A stretch of 31,408 bases of DNA, taken from the IMG/VR virus record IMGVR_UViG_3300017958_000037, positions 1-31,408 of that record; one strand, given 5' to 3'. Position numbers and translations under genes: made by a program. Under the pieces are notes generated by a model. The model did no database searches. It was not told the DNA's origin and worked only from the letters and a program-made list of their open reading frames with translations. Positions 7,501 through 15,857 of this stretch are shown piece after piece; within the stretch, counting starts at the first letter, position 1; every line of letters begins with the position of its first letter. The DNA is from a virus.

Positions 7501-9958
7501 ATTTAAATCTGGGGATACGATAAAAGTGTCGCCCGAGACTACAGAGTTTGGCTATGAGGAGAATTCAAATTCAATCATTACAACAGTAGCTGGTAGCTCA
7601 ACTCCTACCAGTCATAACATGAACACTGGAGACAGTGTCGCTTTTAGGCTTGTATCCGGCGCGTTTCCAGACGGCGATTTGCTTGAGAACAGAGTGTATT
7701 ATATTCGTGATCTTGGTAGTACGACTATTGCGCTTTACTACACAAGATCTGACGCCATAGCCGGTACAAACCAGATTATTTTAAGTGGCACTGGATATTA
7801 CTCTAATGTAAGAATTATCCCTCTAGATAGAGGAGAAATTATAGAAAGAGTTGTTGATTATGTTAATAGCAACACGCAATTAGAGGTCACTGATCCTTTT
7901 GAAACTTCTGCGACATCAGGAACATATTTTATCAATAGCCAACTTCTACTTAGACCTGACGGATTTGCTTTACACCGCCCATATGACGGCGGCGTTGAGC
8001 TAATTCCGCCCACCAATCCAGACAGCCAAATGATACGGCAAACTCGTAAATACTTTCGGTATCAGTCTGGTAAAGGTATTCAGGTATCGTTTGCAGTAAA
8101 CTTTAGCCCTACAACTCAAGTTGACGACATGTATTACGACGGGTCTGGGGATTTGTACTTAAAGACACGTTTCCCCCACAGGTTGAGCGCGGGACTTGAG
8201 ATTGAAGTGTCAGAAGCAACAGGATCAAATGCTGACAACTTTAATGGCGTTAGGTCTGTTAGCTCTATTATTGATGACTACACGGCTGTCCTTGATACTG
8301 GCGTATCAGGTTCTGCGAATATTCAGATACAAGGTAACGCAGAATTTTATGTTAAAGGCTGGAACAATAGCTCATTAAAGTGTGGGCTATTTGACGACCA
8401 AAACGGTATATTCTTTAGTTATGACGGAGGGTCTTTATCTTGTAACGTAAGGTCTTCAATCCGCCAAATAGCCGGAACTTCACAACTTACATTTCGCAGT
8501 GGCGACGTTAACGGAACAGGGACAAAGTTTTTATCGCAACTTGTGAAAGGCCAATACGTCGTTATCAAGGGGCAGTCTTATCAAGTTACAAAAATATCAA
8601 GTGACACACTTTTCCATATTACGCCTAGCTACCGAGGCACAGACGCCCAAGGCGTAATTATTACAGTCACAGAAACTAACAGCACTCCGCAAGAACAGTG
8701 GAATTTGGATAAGGCTGACGGAACTGGGTACACAGGCTTCCAGCTTGATTTATCACGAATTCAAATGGCTTACATTGACTACTCTTGGTACGGCGCTGGT
8801 AAGGTGAGGTTTGGATTTAAGGACCAGCACGGTAAGGTGCAATATGTCCATGAGTTTGTGCATGGCAACTTTAAGACCGAGGCTTACATGCGCTCTGGAA
8901 ACATTCCGGCGCGGTACGAAATCCAAAATAACGGCTTACCCTCTTATGTTCCAGCGCTTGCGCACTGGGGTACGTCTGTAATTATGGATGGCCGGTTTGA
9001 CGACGACAAAGCATACGTCTTTAATGCGTCAGGTAATAACATCAGTACAACTGGCTCAAATAGTCTGACATTCACCGGTGAAATTGAAACACTTAAAAAG
9101 TATCGAGAGCCTGACAACGGTAACATATTTTTAAATTATGCTGTCCATGTTGAAGTGCCGGACGCGCAATTAAATGCAGCTTTTGCGAAGGTTGGCATAA
9201 CAGGCGCGGGGCTGGCATCAGGTACGGTTTTGGCGCTACCGGAAAGCACATCTGCGACATACTATCAGCCATACCAGCCTAGTGTGAAAACCAGAATTTC
9301 TGGTGAGGGTTCATCAACAGATAGGACTAGAACCCTTATGTTGATAGATAGAGCCCCAACAGCCTTACCTACTCCTGATCCTCAAACAGGGTTAACAACA
9401 AGTACATATACTCTTGATCTAGATGTTGGGGAAGGCGGAGCTGACGCATCACAAGTGACAAGAAATATCCCGCTGATTAGTGTAAGGCTGGCTCCTTCTG
9501 TTGATACATCTACAGTTGGAAAACTTGGTGAGCGTGAAATTATTAACAGGATGCAACTTATTCTAAGTCAGGTGTCTATTCTTACGACGCATACCGCTGA
9601 GATTAAGTTGATACTTAATGGACTTTTATCAACAAACGCTTGGCAGCGTGTTACAAACCCGTCACTTTCTGAGTTAATTTACCATGGCGGCAACGACACA
9701 ATTTCTGGGGGCGCTGCATTATTCTCCTTCCGAGCCTCTGGGGACACTGGGACAACCCGCTCGCAACAGCTAACCACTCAGGCGTTAGGCGACGTGGCGA
9801 CATTGGGTAACTCAATTCTGGGCGGCGACCAGCCGTTCCCAGATGGTCCAGATGTTCTAACGGTTGTGGCGACCCTCACAGAAGACCCGTCAACAGTAAA
9901 CTCATCAACGCCATTTAGCGTATCAGGTCGTATTTCATGGTCTGAGAGCCAAGCGTAA
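4526..9958 (+). CDS. Giant modular tail/appendage protein
   Basis: At 1,810 residues it is the largest gene, about 17% of the window. Around residues 164-1090 there are at least six divergent copies of a module seen as HGFxTGxxVxYT, then GLxSGxTYYVxxxxxDRFxL. They begin near residues 164, 581, 660, 738, 876 and 1014. The C-terminal third has motifs I know from structural proteins of T4-like cyanophages and pelagiphages: RKYFRYQSGKGI (about 1173), MAYIDYSWYGAG (about 1415), AYMRSGNIPARYE (about 1452) and LGEREIINRMQ (about 1665). I expect a host-contact appendage or fibre, but no enzyme motif is visible. It is serine-, threonine-, asparagine- and tyrosine-rich and looks more AT-rich than the replication genes, consistent with exchange of receptor-binding parts. 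Confidence 0.85.
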   Translation: MAKKIVFNYEFDADEQKITLLDDVYPKRRLLMITNVTSGEIIYLFNDATKSGTFAFDYDDYTTTITLDYDTTAMDDADELQIFVEWDNQTVDFDESYVDPVSKIRVSQPENLIDTDFEYGLQSTKWETLELTKNIPTFYSRNGDLSFEIDDITVQSGSNTVTVVTVSEHGLQRGTPILVQGTASSLCDGGFTSLSVINDTTFTYQAKSNLSFSGSIKTTNTQVFQGSIYSGTEFKIRSIAGITSDGVAEGSTLTVTTEYPTDFVAGTKFALTNSFASAGRTFSTANVDIENVSTDTKTVTIGYTSEASSNTSQAMTTIQPYNYSAKDNRSIYIDPNDVTVNNGDIYFTNGHGRPFNSDTGVTDNMQSAQFTFYYDIPFGETPISPLQRGRFYIARYIDANRLRVFPYVNNTGNSSDSYPYYSDIFAYYAQYNFNKINITSIPARSTYKHAFLGGYFTNRSDRTQDRLHMYYNRYIAYNFNWPSRSHINTFTTSDNSYDFSDNDGIHLIAGDTSNSASIDNGLWSNGSSAAEFRSLSVGSSSLTYVYGGSSNTSYIPSRFGTYRMSLATVNAIDHVSIPLQLNNNRNTIFLSNHGFLSGDTVVYTLTSGTQPSGLVSGRTYIVTRISSDRFKLNYNGSEVDLSTHGSIGAVLNFSVTSINPNADTIEIAENTFQEGDAVLYTDGGGTAIGGLVSGDTYYVYRKSGDRFRLASDPNLVTGVSVSMGSTRSWNTTYFRTDNTIRPYFFNTHGFTTGNAILYTQTSGNPVGDLKSGNIYYVRAISSVYFALYSSRSDALSDTSRIRISIPSGFPLFTENYAVDFTSKPSPDEDHVLGSSFVGAADGNYTLATTSADQMSFTLSSNSTILGRQIETTVQNSFIENEDAFYYRDHGFATGADVVYTSSQLHFSGLTSGATYYVIPLDRNRFQLATSQDNASQGIAVSLSSSGSSSSPITDVISFQGNSIVAAAAGNGTIAFSNGGIVVSGDGTLFNSLFKSGDTIKVSPETTEFGYEENSNSIITTVAGSSTPTSHNMNTGDSVAFRLVSGAFPDGDLLENRVYYIRDLGSTTIALYYTRSDAIAGTNQIILSGTGYYSNVRIIPLDRGEIIERVVDYVNSNTQLEVTDPFETSATSGTYFINSQLLLRPDGFALHRPYDGGVELIPPTNPDSQMIRQTRKYFRYQSGKGIQVSFAVNFSPTTQVDDMYYDGSGDLYLKTRFPHRLSAGLEIEVSEATGSNADNFNGVRSVSSIIDDYTAVLDTGVSGSANIQIQGNAEFYVKGWNNSSLKCGLFDDQNGIFFSYDGGSLSCNVRSSIRQIAGTSQLTFRSGDVNGTGTKFLSQLVKGQYVVIKGQSYQVTKISSDTLFHITPSYRGTDAQGVIITVTETNSTPQEQWNLDKADGTGYTGFQLDLSRIQMAYIDYSWYGAGKVRFGFKDQHGKVQYVHEFVHGNFKTEAYMRSGNIPARYEIQNNGLPSYVPALAHWGTSVIMDGRFDDDKAYVFNASGNNISTTGSNSLTFTGEIETLKKYREPDNGNIFLNYAVHVEVPDAQLNAAFAKVGITGAGLASGTVLALPESTSATYYQPYQPSVKTRISGEGSSTDRTRTLMLIDRAPTALPTPDPQTGLTTSTYTLDLDVGEGGADASQVTRNIPLISVRLAPSVDTSTVGKLGEREIINRMQLILSQVSILTTHTAEIKLILNGLLSTNAWQRVTNPSLSELIYHGGNDTISGGAALFSFRASGDTGTTRSQQLTTQALGDVATLGNSILGGDQPFPDGPDVLTVVATLTEDPSTVNSSTPFSVSGRISWSESQA

Positions 9959-9977
9959 ATTAAGGAGGCGTTAAGTT

Positions 9978-11147
9978 ATGTTAGGCTTTAATCCCCTAGC
10001 CGCTACGCCTCTTTCCTCGGCTTCAGTCGGTGATATAAACTTTAGCACCGTAAATTTTCAAGCTGACGACATCACCAGCTCAGCGCCGGTTATTGATATT
10101 GTTTCTATTTTTGAGGAAGAAACAGTACCGATTTCCGATATCACGCTTGGCGCACCAACGATCGGCGCCGTCACCGCGCTTTATACAGACGTACTATCCG
10201 CCGACGAAATTACACTCGCCACGCCGGTGGTGGACACGGCGTCTGTGTTTGAAGACGAAACGGTAACAGTCGATGACGTCATAACCGGATCCCCAGTAGT
10301 TGACGGGGCAACTCCGGTTTACACCGATGTCCTGTTTGCAGACGATATCACATCCAGCGTTCCTGTGGTCGATGGCGCGACGCCGCAATATACAGACGTT
10401 TTGGCCGCTAACGAAATCACGCTAGGGGTTCCAACGGTAGATACGGCTCCTGTGTTTGAGCGTGAAACTTGCGACGTTGATGATGTGACGCTAGGCGCAC
10501 CGTCTATTGAGACTGCGACGGTCGCTGTCATTTCCAACTTCTTCCCGCAGGGTGTAACCGCCGGCTCTCCAGATGTGGATACGTTATCGGTCTTTCAAGA
10601 GTATATATTGGCGGCAGACGATATCACAGCCGGCGTGCCGACGTTTGCGGTGCGCTTTACTTGGGACTTCCAAGAGCTTGTTGCTGAGAGTTGGCGTGAG
10701 GCTTACCCAAATCCGTTCCCGCCTTATTATGACAACCTAGTTACTAAGTATGCTCTGGTGGAGGGTGTGCTAAGGTCTGTAGTTGGGTTTCAGCCAGAAG
10801 AAGATTTATTTGTAAACACAATAGTTGGCGGTCGCTCTTTAGGCTCTGTGCATAACGGTAGCATAGGTTATGTTAACGCAAATGATGCAAATCGTATAAT
10901 TAGATACATATCTGGGGCCAGTATTAGCGAAGAAGCACTAGACTACATAGAAAACTATATGCTGCCTTATATGGCGGCTAACCCTGATCTATATTCTAAA
11001 TATTACACGGGCGACGGCACTTCTACTAGATTGCCTAATTGGAGCGAACAGGGAGAAAGCACAGACACTTGGACTGAGCAAGCTCCGCTAAGCGCAAGTT
11101 GGACAGAGGCTTCTGAAAGTGTTAAAGTTTGGACAAATGCCGCATAG
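9978..11147 (+). CDS. Tail protein with tandem 22-24-residue repeats
   Basis: The 389-residue protein has nine consecutive repeats between about residues 28 and 230. Each reads roughly ADDITLGxPVVDTATVFEDE, with conserved D, I/V, T, P and VD positions. Such acidic beta repeats occur in marine phage tail proteins and suggest a beta-solenoid or string of small strands. From about residue 231 a unique domain starts with TWDFQELVAESWREAYPN. The end has three W-x-E/W-T turns spaced by about ten residues (NWSEQ, TWTEQ, SWTEA). AAGGAGG lies ten bases before the ATG. A tail-fibre shaft or neck role is likely; no catalytic motif is seen. Confidence 0.8.
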   Translation: MLGFNPLAATPLSSASVGDINFSTVNFQADDITSSAPVIDIVSIFEEETVPISDITLGAPTIGAVTALYTDVLSADEITLATPVVDTASVFEDETVTVDDVITGSPVVDGATPVYTDVLFADDITSSVPVVDGATPQYTDVLAANEITLGVPTVDTAPVFERETCDVDDVTLGAPSIETATVAVISNFFPQGVTAGSPDVDTLSVFQEYILAADDITAGVPTFAVRFTWDFQELVAESWREAYPNPFPPYYDNLVTKYALVEGVLRSVVGFQPEEDLFVNTIVGGRSLGSVHNGSIGYVNANDANRIIRYISGASISEEALDYIENYMLPYMAANPDLYSKYYTGDGTSTRLPNWSEQGESTDTWTEQAPLSASWTEASESVKVWTNAA

Positions 11148-11156
11148 GAGACTTAG

Positions 11157-11741
11157 ATGGCTATAACGATTACAAAACCTACAGTCGGGGCGTCCGAGGA
11201 CACTTGGGGGACGCAGATAAACACGGCGCTAGATACAATTGTGTCTGAGGTAAACGAAAACGCTGATGGGACGAACCCTATAGTCTTAAAAGAAGGTGCA
11301 TTTCAAATTGGAACGACCTCTGCCGCCACGACAGTTGCAACTACGGGCGACGAGCTAAACGTTTTAGACGGTGATACTGTCGCGTCCTCTGTCGATGTGG
11401 CGACCACAGACCAAATCATACTGAACGACGATGGCGTTATGAAGCAAGTGACGGTTGCCACTCTCAGCGCTGCAATACCTTCAGAAGTTATTGACGACGA
11501 AACGCCGCAACTTGGCGGCAACTTAGACCTTAATGAAAGTGATATCACTGGCACTGGTAATATTAATATCACTGGCGGCTTAACCGCGACAGCGGCGACA
11601 GGATTGACGCTAGGAAATTGGACAATTTACGTTTCGGGGACTGACTTAAAGTTTAAATATGGGTCAACTGACCGCTTTAAGCTATCAAGCTCTGGAGCGC
11701 TTACTGTAGAAAGTAATGTAACGGCATATGGGGGTGCTTAA
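11157..11741 (+). CDS. Tail fibre-like protein
   Basis: The 194-residue protein opens with ITKPTVGASEDTWGTQINTA, a beginning I know from marine phage fibre genes, where it attaches a trimeric fibre. It then carries TTGDELNVLDGDT, the repeated TELNxLDG element of cyanophage fibres, and a segment TPQLGGNLDLNESDITGTGN typical of trimeric beta-helical tips. The end is beta-rich (WTIYVSGTDLKFKYGSTDRF). GGAG eight bases before ATG sets the start, and the stop overlaps the next start (TAATG). It is probably one part of a two- or three-subunit fibre built together with the next two genes. Confidence 0.8.
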   Translation: MAITITKPTVGASEDTWGTQINTALDTIVSEVNENADGTNPIVLKEGAFQIGTTSAATTVATTGDELNVLDGDTVASSVDVATTDQIILNDDGVMKQVTVATLSAAIPSEVIDDETPQLGGNLDLNESDITGTGNINITGGLTATAATGLTLGNWTIYVSGTDLKFKYGSTDRFKLSSSGALTVESNVTAYGGA

Positions 11742-12868
11742 TGGCTTTAGCTACCACAAATTTAAGTATGCTTAACATTCAGAATGAGTTTGGTGGCTCA
11801 ACTCCTATATCTTTGAGTGAATATTATAAAGGCGGCGGGCTTGTAAGCCCTGACGCAGTAGACCCGTATACTATTCCCACAGGGTCAGCCGGAACCACTA
11901 TTTCTATAGGAGATTTTAGGGGAGCTGAGCAATATATTGCGCCAACAACTTACACCTACACTTTAACAAGTAGCACTCAGGGTGAGTGGGATATGAGGGC
12001 AGCGGCAATAGCAGACGGCTGGGATGGCAGCTTACAGCTATTTGTAATCATAGACAGCGGCGTCTACGTCTGGTCTGATAACACGTCAACCCCTGCTATG
12101 TTGATAGCTGGATCCTTCCCCAACGGACTTACCGTGACAGTTAATGGGTTTATTATTGGGAAAGGTGGCGAGTCAGCAGTAAGAGCAGGCGTATATACTC
12201 AGTTAGGCCAAGCTGGTGGCCCTGCCATCGAATGTAACTCAAACTGCTCCATAAATATAGGAAGCTCAGGCTGGATCGGCGGCGGCGGTGGCAGTGGTGG
12301 AGGCTCCTATGGCGGCGGCGGTGCTGGTGGAGGTAATGGTAATATTGCATTTTCAGTTACCGCGGATGGCGGTGCAATTGGTCAAGAGGGCGACGATAAC
12401 GCGGGTGTTACGGGTTCAGGAGGTGGCGCAGGGGGCGCTGGTGGGGGCCAGATCGCAGGGACCAGCGCAAATTATGTGACACAAAACCAATACAACTCTG
12501 GTAATTATATTACCCAAGGGGCTGCCGGTGGCAGAAAAATAGGAACAGGTGCAACTGGTGGTAACGCGGCTGCGTTTACTACTCACGGCGCAAACGGCGG
12601 CGATGGCGGTGCAAATGGCAGTGCTGGCGATGATTCAGGTCCAGACGGTAGCCAATCTGGAATGTGCTTTGTCCAAGACGGAGGCTTTGCCGTAAACGGT
12701 TCAGGCGGTGGCGGTGGCTGGGGCGCTGATGGTGGTGATGGGTATTATAGGCAAAACTTTGGTGTGGCTGGGGTAAGAAAGGCCGGTGGATCAGGCGGTG
12801 CAGCTAAGATAGGCACAGGTTCGGTTACATGGTCAGGTTCAACTTCACATATATTAGGAGCTACATGA
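11741..12868 (+). CDS. Glycine-rich tail adhesin-like protein
   Basis: A 375-residue protein. Residues 1-70 resemble fibre-docking segments (LSMLNIQNEFGG, PISLSEYYKGGG, ISIGDFRGA). About 75-160 form a beta-rich domain. From about 170 on the sequence is dominated by glycine runs such as GGGGSGGGSYGGGGAGGG, alternating with non-glycine loops. This pattern is known from polyglycine-II sandwich adhesins, for example the gp38 adhesin of Salmonella phage S16, where the loops between glycine strands contact the receptor. It is therefore a good receptor-binding candidate. The gene overlaps its neighbours at both ends, indicating coupled translation. Assignment to the PGII class is inferred from composition only. 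Confidence 0.78.
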   Translation: MALATTNLSMLNIQNEFGGSTPISLSEYYKGGGLVSPDAVDPYTIPTGSAGTTISIGDFRGAEQYIAPTTYTYTLTSSTQGEWDMRAAAIADGWDGSLQLFVIIDSGVYVWSDNTSTPAMLIAGSFPNGLTVTVNGFIIGKGGESAVRAGVYTQLGQAGGPAIECNSNCSINIGSSGWIGGGGGSGGGSYGGGGAGGGNGNIAFSVTADGGAIGQEGDDNAGVTGSGGGAGGAGGGQIAGTSANYVTQNQYNSGNYITQGAAGGRKIGTGATGGNAAAFTTHGANGGDGGANGSAGDDSGPDGSQSGMCFVQDGGFAVNGSGGGGGWGADGGDGYYRQNFGVAGVRKAGGSGGAAKIGTGSVTWSGSTSHILGAT

Positions 12869-13248
12869 TGCAAGAAGAATACGGATACGGAGGTAATGTA
12901 TACGCTACCCAAGCAGAGGTGGATCAGGCTGTTATTGACTTAAAAAATGAGCTTGATAACCAGCCCACTGTTTACTGTAGGATTAAGCGCGTTACTGGAA
13001 GCGAAGAGGATGGCTGGACAGTCCCCGAAGAGCTTCTGACTGATCAAGAGATATTGTCTGCCACTGACGGTTTTTATAGCGCGTCATCTAGATACGCTTC
13101 TGAAAATCACATGGGATTAACGGCATCAGAAATGCTATCAAAAGTGGCTGAGTATAAAATTTTGCATGGACAACACAAGTTGGCGAACACTGTGTTATAT
13201 TATAGGAAAACAGCGCCAACCAACGAAGACATGTCAGGATATGTATAA
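12865..13248 (+). CDS. Small protein after the adhesin, possible fibre chaperone
   Basis: About 127 residues, acidic and mainly helical, beginning MMQEEYGYGGNVYATQAEV. A more upstream ATG in frame at 12829 lies deep in the adhesin gene. I prefer the tandem ATGs at 12865/12868, which have TAGGAG four to seven bases upstream and overlap the adhesin stop (ATGATG). Adhesin and fibre genes are often followed by a small assembly chaperone, and the helical charged character would fit, but no named chaperone motif is present. It overlaps the next start as TAATG. Confidence 0.7.
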   Translation: MMQEEYGYGGNVYATQAEVDQAVIDLKNELDNQPTVYCRIKRVTGSEEDGWTVPEELLTDQEILSATDGFYSASSRYASENHMGLTASEMLSKVAEYKILHGQHKLANTVLYYRKTAPTNEDMSGYV

Positions 13249-15191
13249 TGCCGCTCATACCTCTAAAAATCCCCGCCGGTTTTTATCGTACCGGCACAGA
13301 CCTTGATGGGTCTGGTCGCTGGCGCGATGGTTCACTTGTCCGGTGGCGTGACGGGTCGCTTCGGCCTGTAAAGGGGTGGAGGCAAAATGAAAATATTGAT
13401 GATATATCAGAAAACCCGCCGCGCGGGATGCACTCTTGGCAGACGCAAGACAACTCAAGATTTTTAGCCGCCGGCACTTATAATGAGTTGAAAGCCGCTT
13501 TAGCATCTGGCGCAGTCTACGACATTACGCCATCAAATCTCACAAGTGGATCTAAGGATGCGCAAGTCAACATTGGTTATGGCTACGCAGCATACGGGAC
13601 AGGCATTTACGGTGACCCTCGCCCAGACACCGGAAACTTAGTCGAGGCGACCACTTGGTCTTTGGATAACTGGGGCGAAAATTTGGTAGGGACGTCACCT
13701 GCAGACGGTAGGATTTGGGAGTGGTCTTTAGATACGGTCACTGGTTCTGAGCTTGTCCAGAATGGTACGTTTGACGTAGCTCCGACTTCGCCTGATTGGG
13801 TTCTTGGCACTGGCTGGGTTTACAGAGGATCCCCTGACTTTAAAGTTCGTTGGGATAAAAGCGCAGCGTCTGCAGTGACAAGTCTTGAGACATATGTTTT
13901 TGGGTTATCATCAGGGACAAAATACGTTGTCACATTATCTCTCCAAGACGTTGATGATTCAGATGGTATTACGCCATCAGTCAAAATTAAAGTAACTGGT
14001 CTTGCCACATTAACTGAACTTATTGTGGATGATCTAAAGGTTGGCTTAAATACCGTCGTATTTGAAAGCGACGACAGTAGTGCGAAGCTAGAAATTTATC
14101 CAAACACTGCCACAGAAGAAGACTTTGACATCGACACCATAAGTGTCAAGGAGGCCGTCGAGGCGCAGCAAGTCGCAAACTCCCCAACGTCTGTAGGATC
14201 TATTCTTGTTACAGAGGAGCGGTTCATATTTGCGCTTGGATGCACAAGCCAAGACCCAGTGACGGGTTATTCTCCGCGCTTAGTTAGGTGGTGCGACAGG
14301 GAAGATAACACGTCTTGGACGGCGACGGCTCTAAACCAAGCCGGTGAAATTGAGTTGCAAACTTCAGGCAAGATTGAAACCGGAATTCGCACACGCGGCC
14401 AAACCTTAATTATTACTGACGTTGATGCGCATATCGCAAGATACGTTGGCCCACCATATGTATATGGTTTTGAGCGTGTAGGTACTTCATGTGGTATTAT
14501 ATCACGAAAGGCGGCGGCTGATGTTGACGCCGGTACATTCTGGATGGGCAAGGGCGCGTTTTACCGATTTGACGGGAACGTCGTTTCGCAAATACCGTGT
14601 GACGTCCATGATTATGTATTCAACGATTTGAATACAAGCCAACGCAGTAAAGTTTGGGCTTGGACAAACGGCCAGTTCAGCGAAATTTGGTGGTTCTACC
14701 CGTCATCTAGCAGTACAGATAACGAAATTGATAAGTATGTCGCGTATGACTACCGCGAGGGGCATTGGCTTATTGGGGAGTTATCTAGAACGTCAGGCAC
14801 AGAACAGGGCGTGTTTGAGTATTCAATGTTGGCAGGCGCAGATGGCGCGGTGTACGACCACGAAGTTGGCCGCTCATACCTGAACGGCGCAGATCAGGCG
14901 ATTGTATACGCGGAAACAAGCGCGATCAGTTTAGGCAATGGCGACCAGATCATGCAGGTCACAGACCTTATTCCTGACGAAAAGACGCAAGGCGATGTGA
15001 GTATAAGTTTTAAAAGCAGGTACTATCCCAACGCCGAAGAGTTTTCGCACGGACCGTATACGCCGTCAAACCCGACGTCTGTTAGATTTTCTGGTCGCCA
15101 AATACGCATGAAGGTTCAGGGTAGTGACCCGTATACGGATTGGAACGTAGGTACGATGCGAGTTAATGCAAAGGCAGGGGGTACTAGGTAA
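13248..15191 (+). CDS. Tail nozzle/tube-like virion protein with inserted carbohydrate-binding-like domain
   Basis: The 647-residue protein starts PLIPLKIPAGFYRTGTDLDG with RWRDGSLVRW repeats, typical of a widespread family of virion proteins in marine podoviruses, probably a nozzle or tube component with propeller-like strands. Family sequence resumes at about residue 305 (SPTSVGSILVTEERFIFALG), with blade-like WTATALNQAGEIELQTSGKI and a terminal part ending RVNAKAGGTR. Between about 165 and 303 lies a foreign-looking domain. It begins ELVQNGTFDVAPTSPDWVLG and ends DFDIDTISVKEA, the hallmark opening and closing of CBM4/9-like jelly-roll domains. This insertion explains the larger size compared with the ~500 residues I expect. 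It may help adhere to glycans. The family role is by motif recall. Confidence 0.8.
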   Translation: MPLIPLKIPAGFYRTGTDLDGSGRWRDGSLVRWRDGSLRPVKGWRQNENIDDISENPPRGMHSWQTQDNSRFLAAGTYNELKAALASGAVYDITPSNLTSGSKDAQVNIGYGYAAYGTGIYGDPRPDTGNLVEATTWSLDNWGENLVGTSPADGRIWEWSLDTVTGSELVQNGTFDVAPTSPDWVLGTGWVYRGSPDFKVRWDKSAASAVTSLETYVFGLSSGTKYVVTLSLQDVDDSDGITPSVKIKVTGLATLTELIVDDLKVGLNTVVFESDDSSAKLEIYPNTATEEDFDIDTISVKEAVEAQQVANSPTSVGSILVTEERFIFALGCTSQDPVTGYSPRLVRWCDREDNTSWTATALNQAGEIELQTSGKIETGIRTRGQTLIITDVDAHIARYVGPPYVYGFERVGTSCGIISRKAAADVDAGTFWMGKGAFYRFDGNVVSQIPCDVHDYVFNDLNTSQRSKVWAWTNGQFSEIWWFYPSSSSTDNEIDKYVAYDYREGHWLIGELSRTSGTEQGVFEYSMLAGADGAVYDHEVGRSYLNGADQAIVYAETSAISLGNGDQIMQVTDLIPDEKTQGDVSISFKSRYYPNAEEFSHGPYTPSNPTSVRFSGRQIRMKVQGSDPYTDWNVGTMRVNAKAGGTR

Positions 15192-15847
15192 TGCCAATCC
15201 CCGTCCTCCCGCCAATTGGCTCCGACCTACGCCAGTGGGGTAGGCTTATTACGCAATACCTTAGATCAAACCTATCAAAGTTAGGCTTCAAAACGGATGA
15301 CGATAATCCGTCTGAAAATGGTGTCATACTTTGGGAAGAGACAAGCGGATACCCTGTTGTCTCAAAGAACGGTGAATTTGTACAAATTATACTTGAAGAC
15401 GGCCACGCAAATTTTATCAGGTCGTCCACGTTGACATATCCTAGCGGCTCATCGCCAATAGCAATTCTCTTTGATGACCCACTAAGCAGTAAAGGCATCA
15501 GTAAAGACGCCACCAACCCGACGCGCATTGTGTTCGACCAAGCCGGCGAATACCTTGTCATGTTTTCTGCGCAAATCTCCAGCAGCTCGTCTAGCACTGT
15601 AAACTTTTACTTTTGGGCTGCGATCAATGGCGTTGACGTGGCAAGCACAACTATGAAAAACACGTTGCACCAGAATGGCGCGACATTAGTTGTGTCTAGA
15701 TCTGCTAAGTTTGACGTTAACGCCGGTGACTACCTAGAGGCGATGACAGCGGTTGACAGTACAAGCGGTAGGCTAGAGGCGTTCACGCAGGCTTTCGCGC
15801 CAAATACGCCTGCGGCGACGCTTGCGATCACAAGGGTTCACGGCTAG
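15191..15847 (+). CDS. Virion protein with C-terminal C1q/TNF-like jelly roll
   Basis: The 218-residue protein has an N-terminal part (1-80) with PVLPPIGSDLRQWGRLITQY and NPSENGVILWEETSGYPVVS, which I associate with small structural proteins that accompany the nozzle gene in marine phages. From about residue 90 on, the strand pattern of TNF/C1q jelly rolls appears: TRIVFDQAGEYLVMFSAQIS, NFYFWAAINGVDVASTTM, and FDVNAGDYLEAMTAVDS. These domains form trimers and often sit on phage fibre tips or capsids. The start overlaps the previous stop (TAATG), so expression is coupled to the nozzle gene. Location on tail or head cannot be decided from sequence. Confidence 0.75.
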   Translation: MPIPVLPPIGSDLRQWGRLITQYLRSNLSKLGFKTDDDNPSENGVILWEETSGYPVVSKNGEFVQIILEDGHANFIRSSTLTYPSGSSPIAILFDDPLSSKGISKDATNPTRIVFDQAGEYLVMFSAQISSSSSSTVNFYFWAAINGVDVASTTMKNTLHQNGATLVVSRSAKFDVNAGDYLEAMTAVDSTSGRLEAFTQAFAPNTPAATLAITRVHG

Positions 15848-15857
15848 GGGTGTTAAT

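Noticed and set aside
12240-12860. Diversity-generating retroelement target in the glycine-rich adhesin
   Set aside because: No reverse transcriptase gene and no second template copy are visible in the window.
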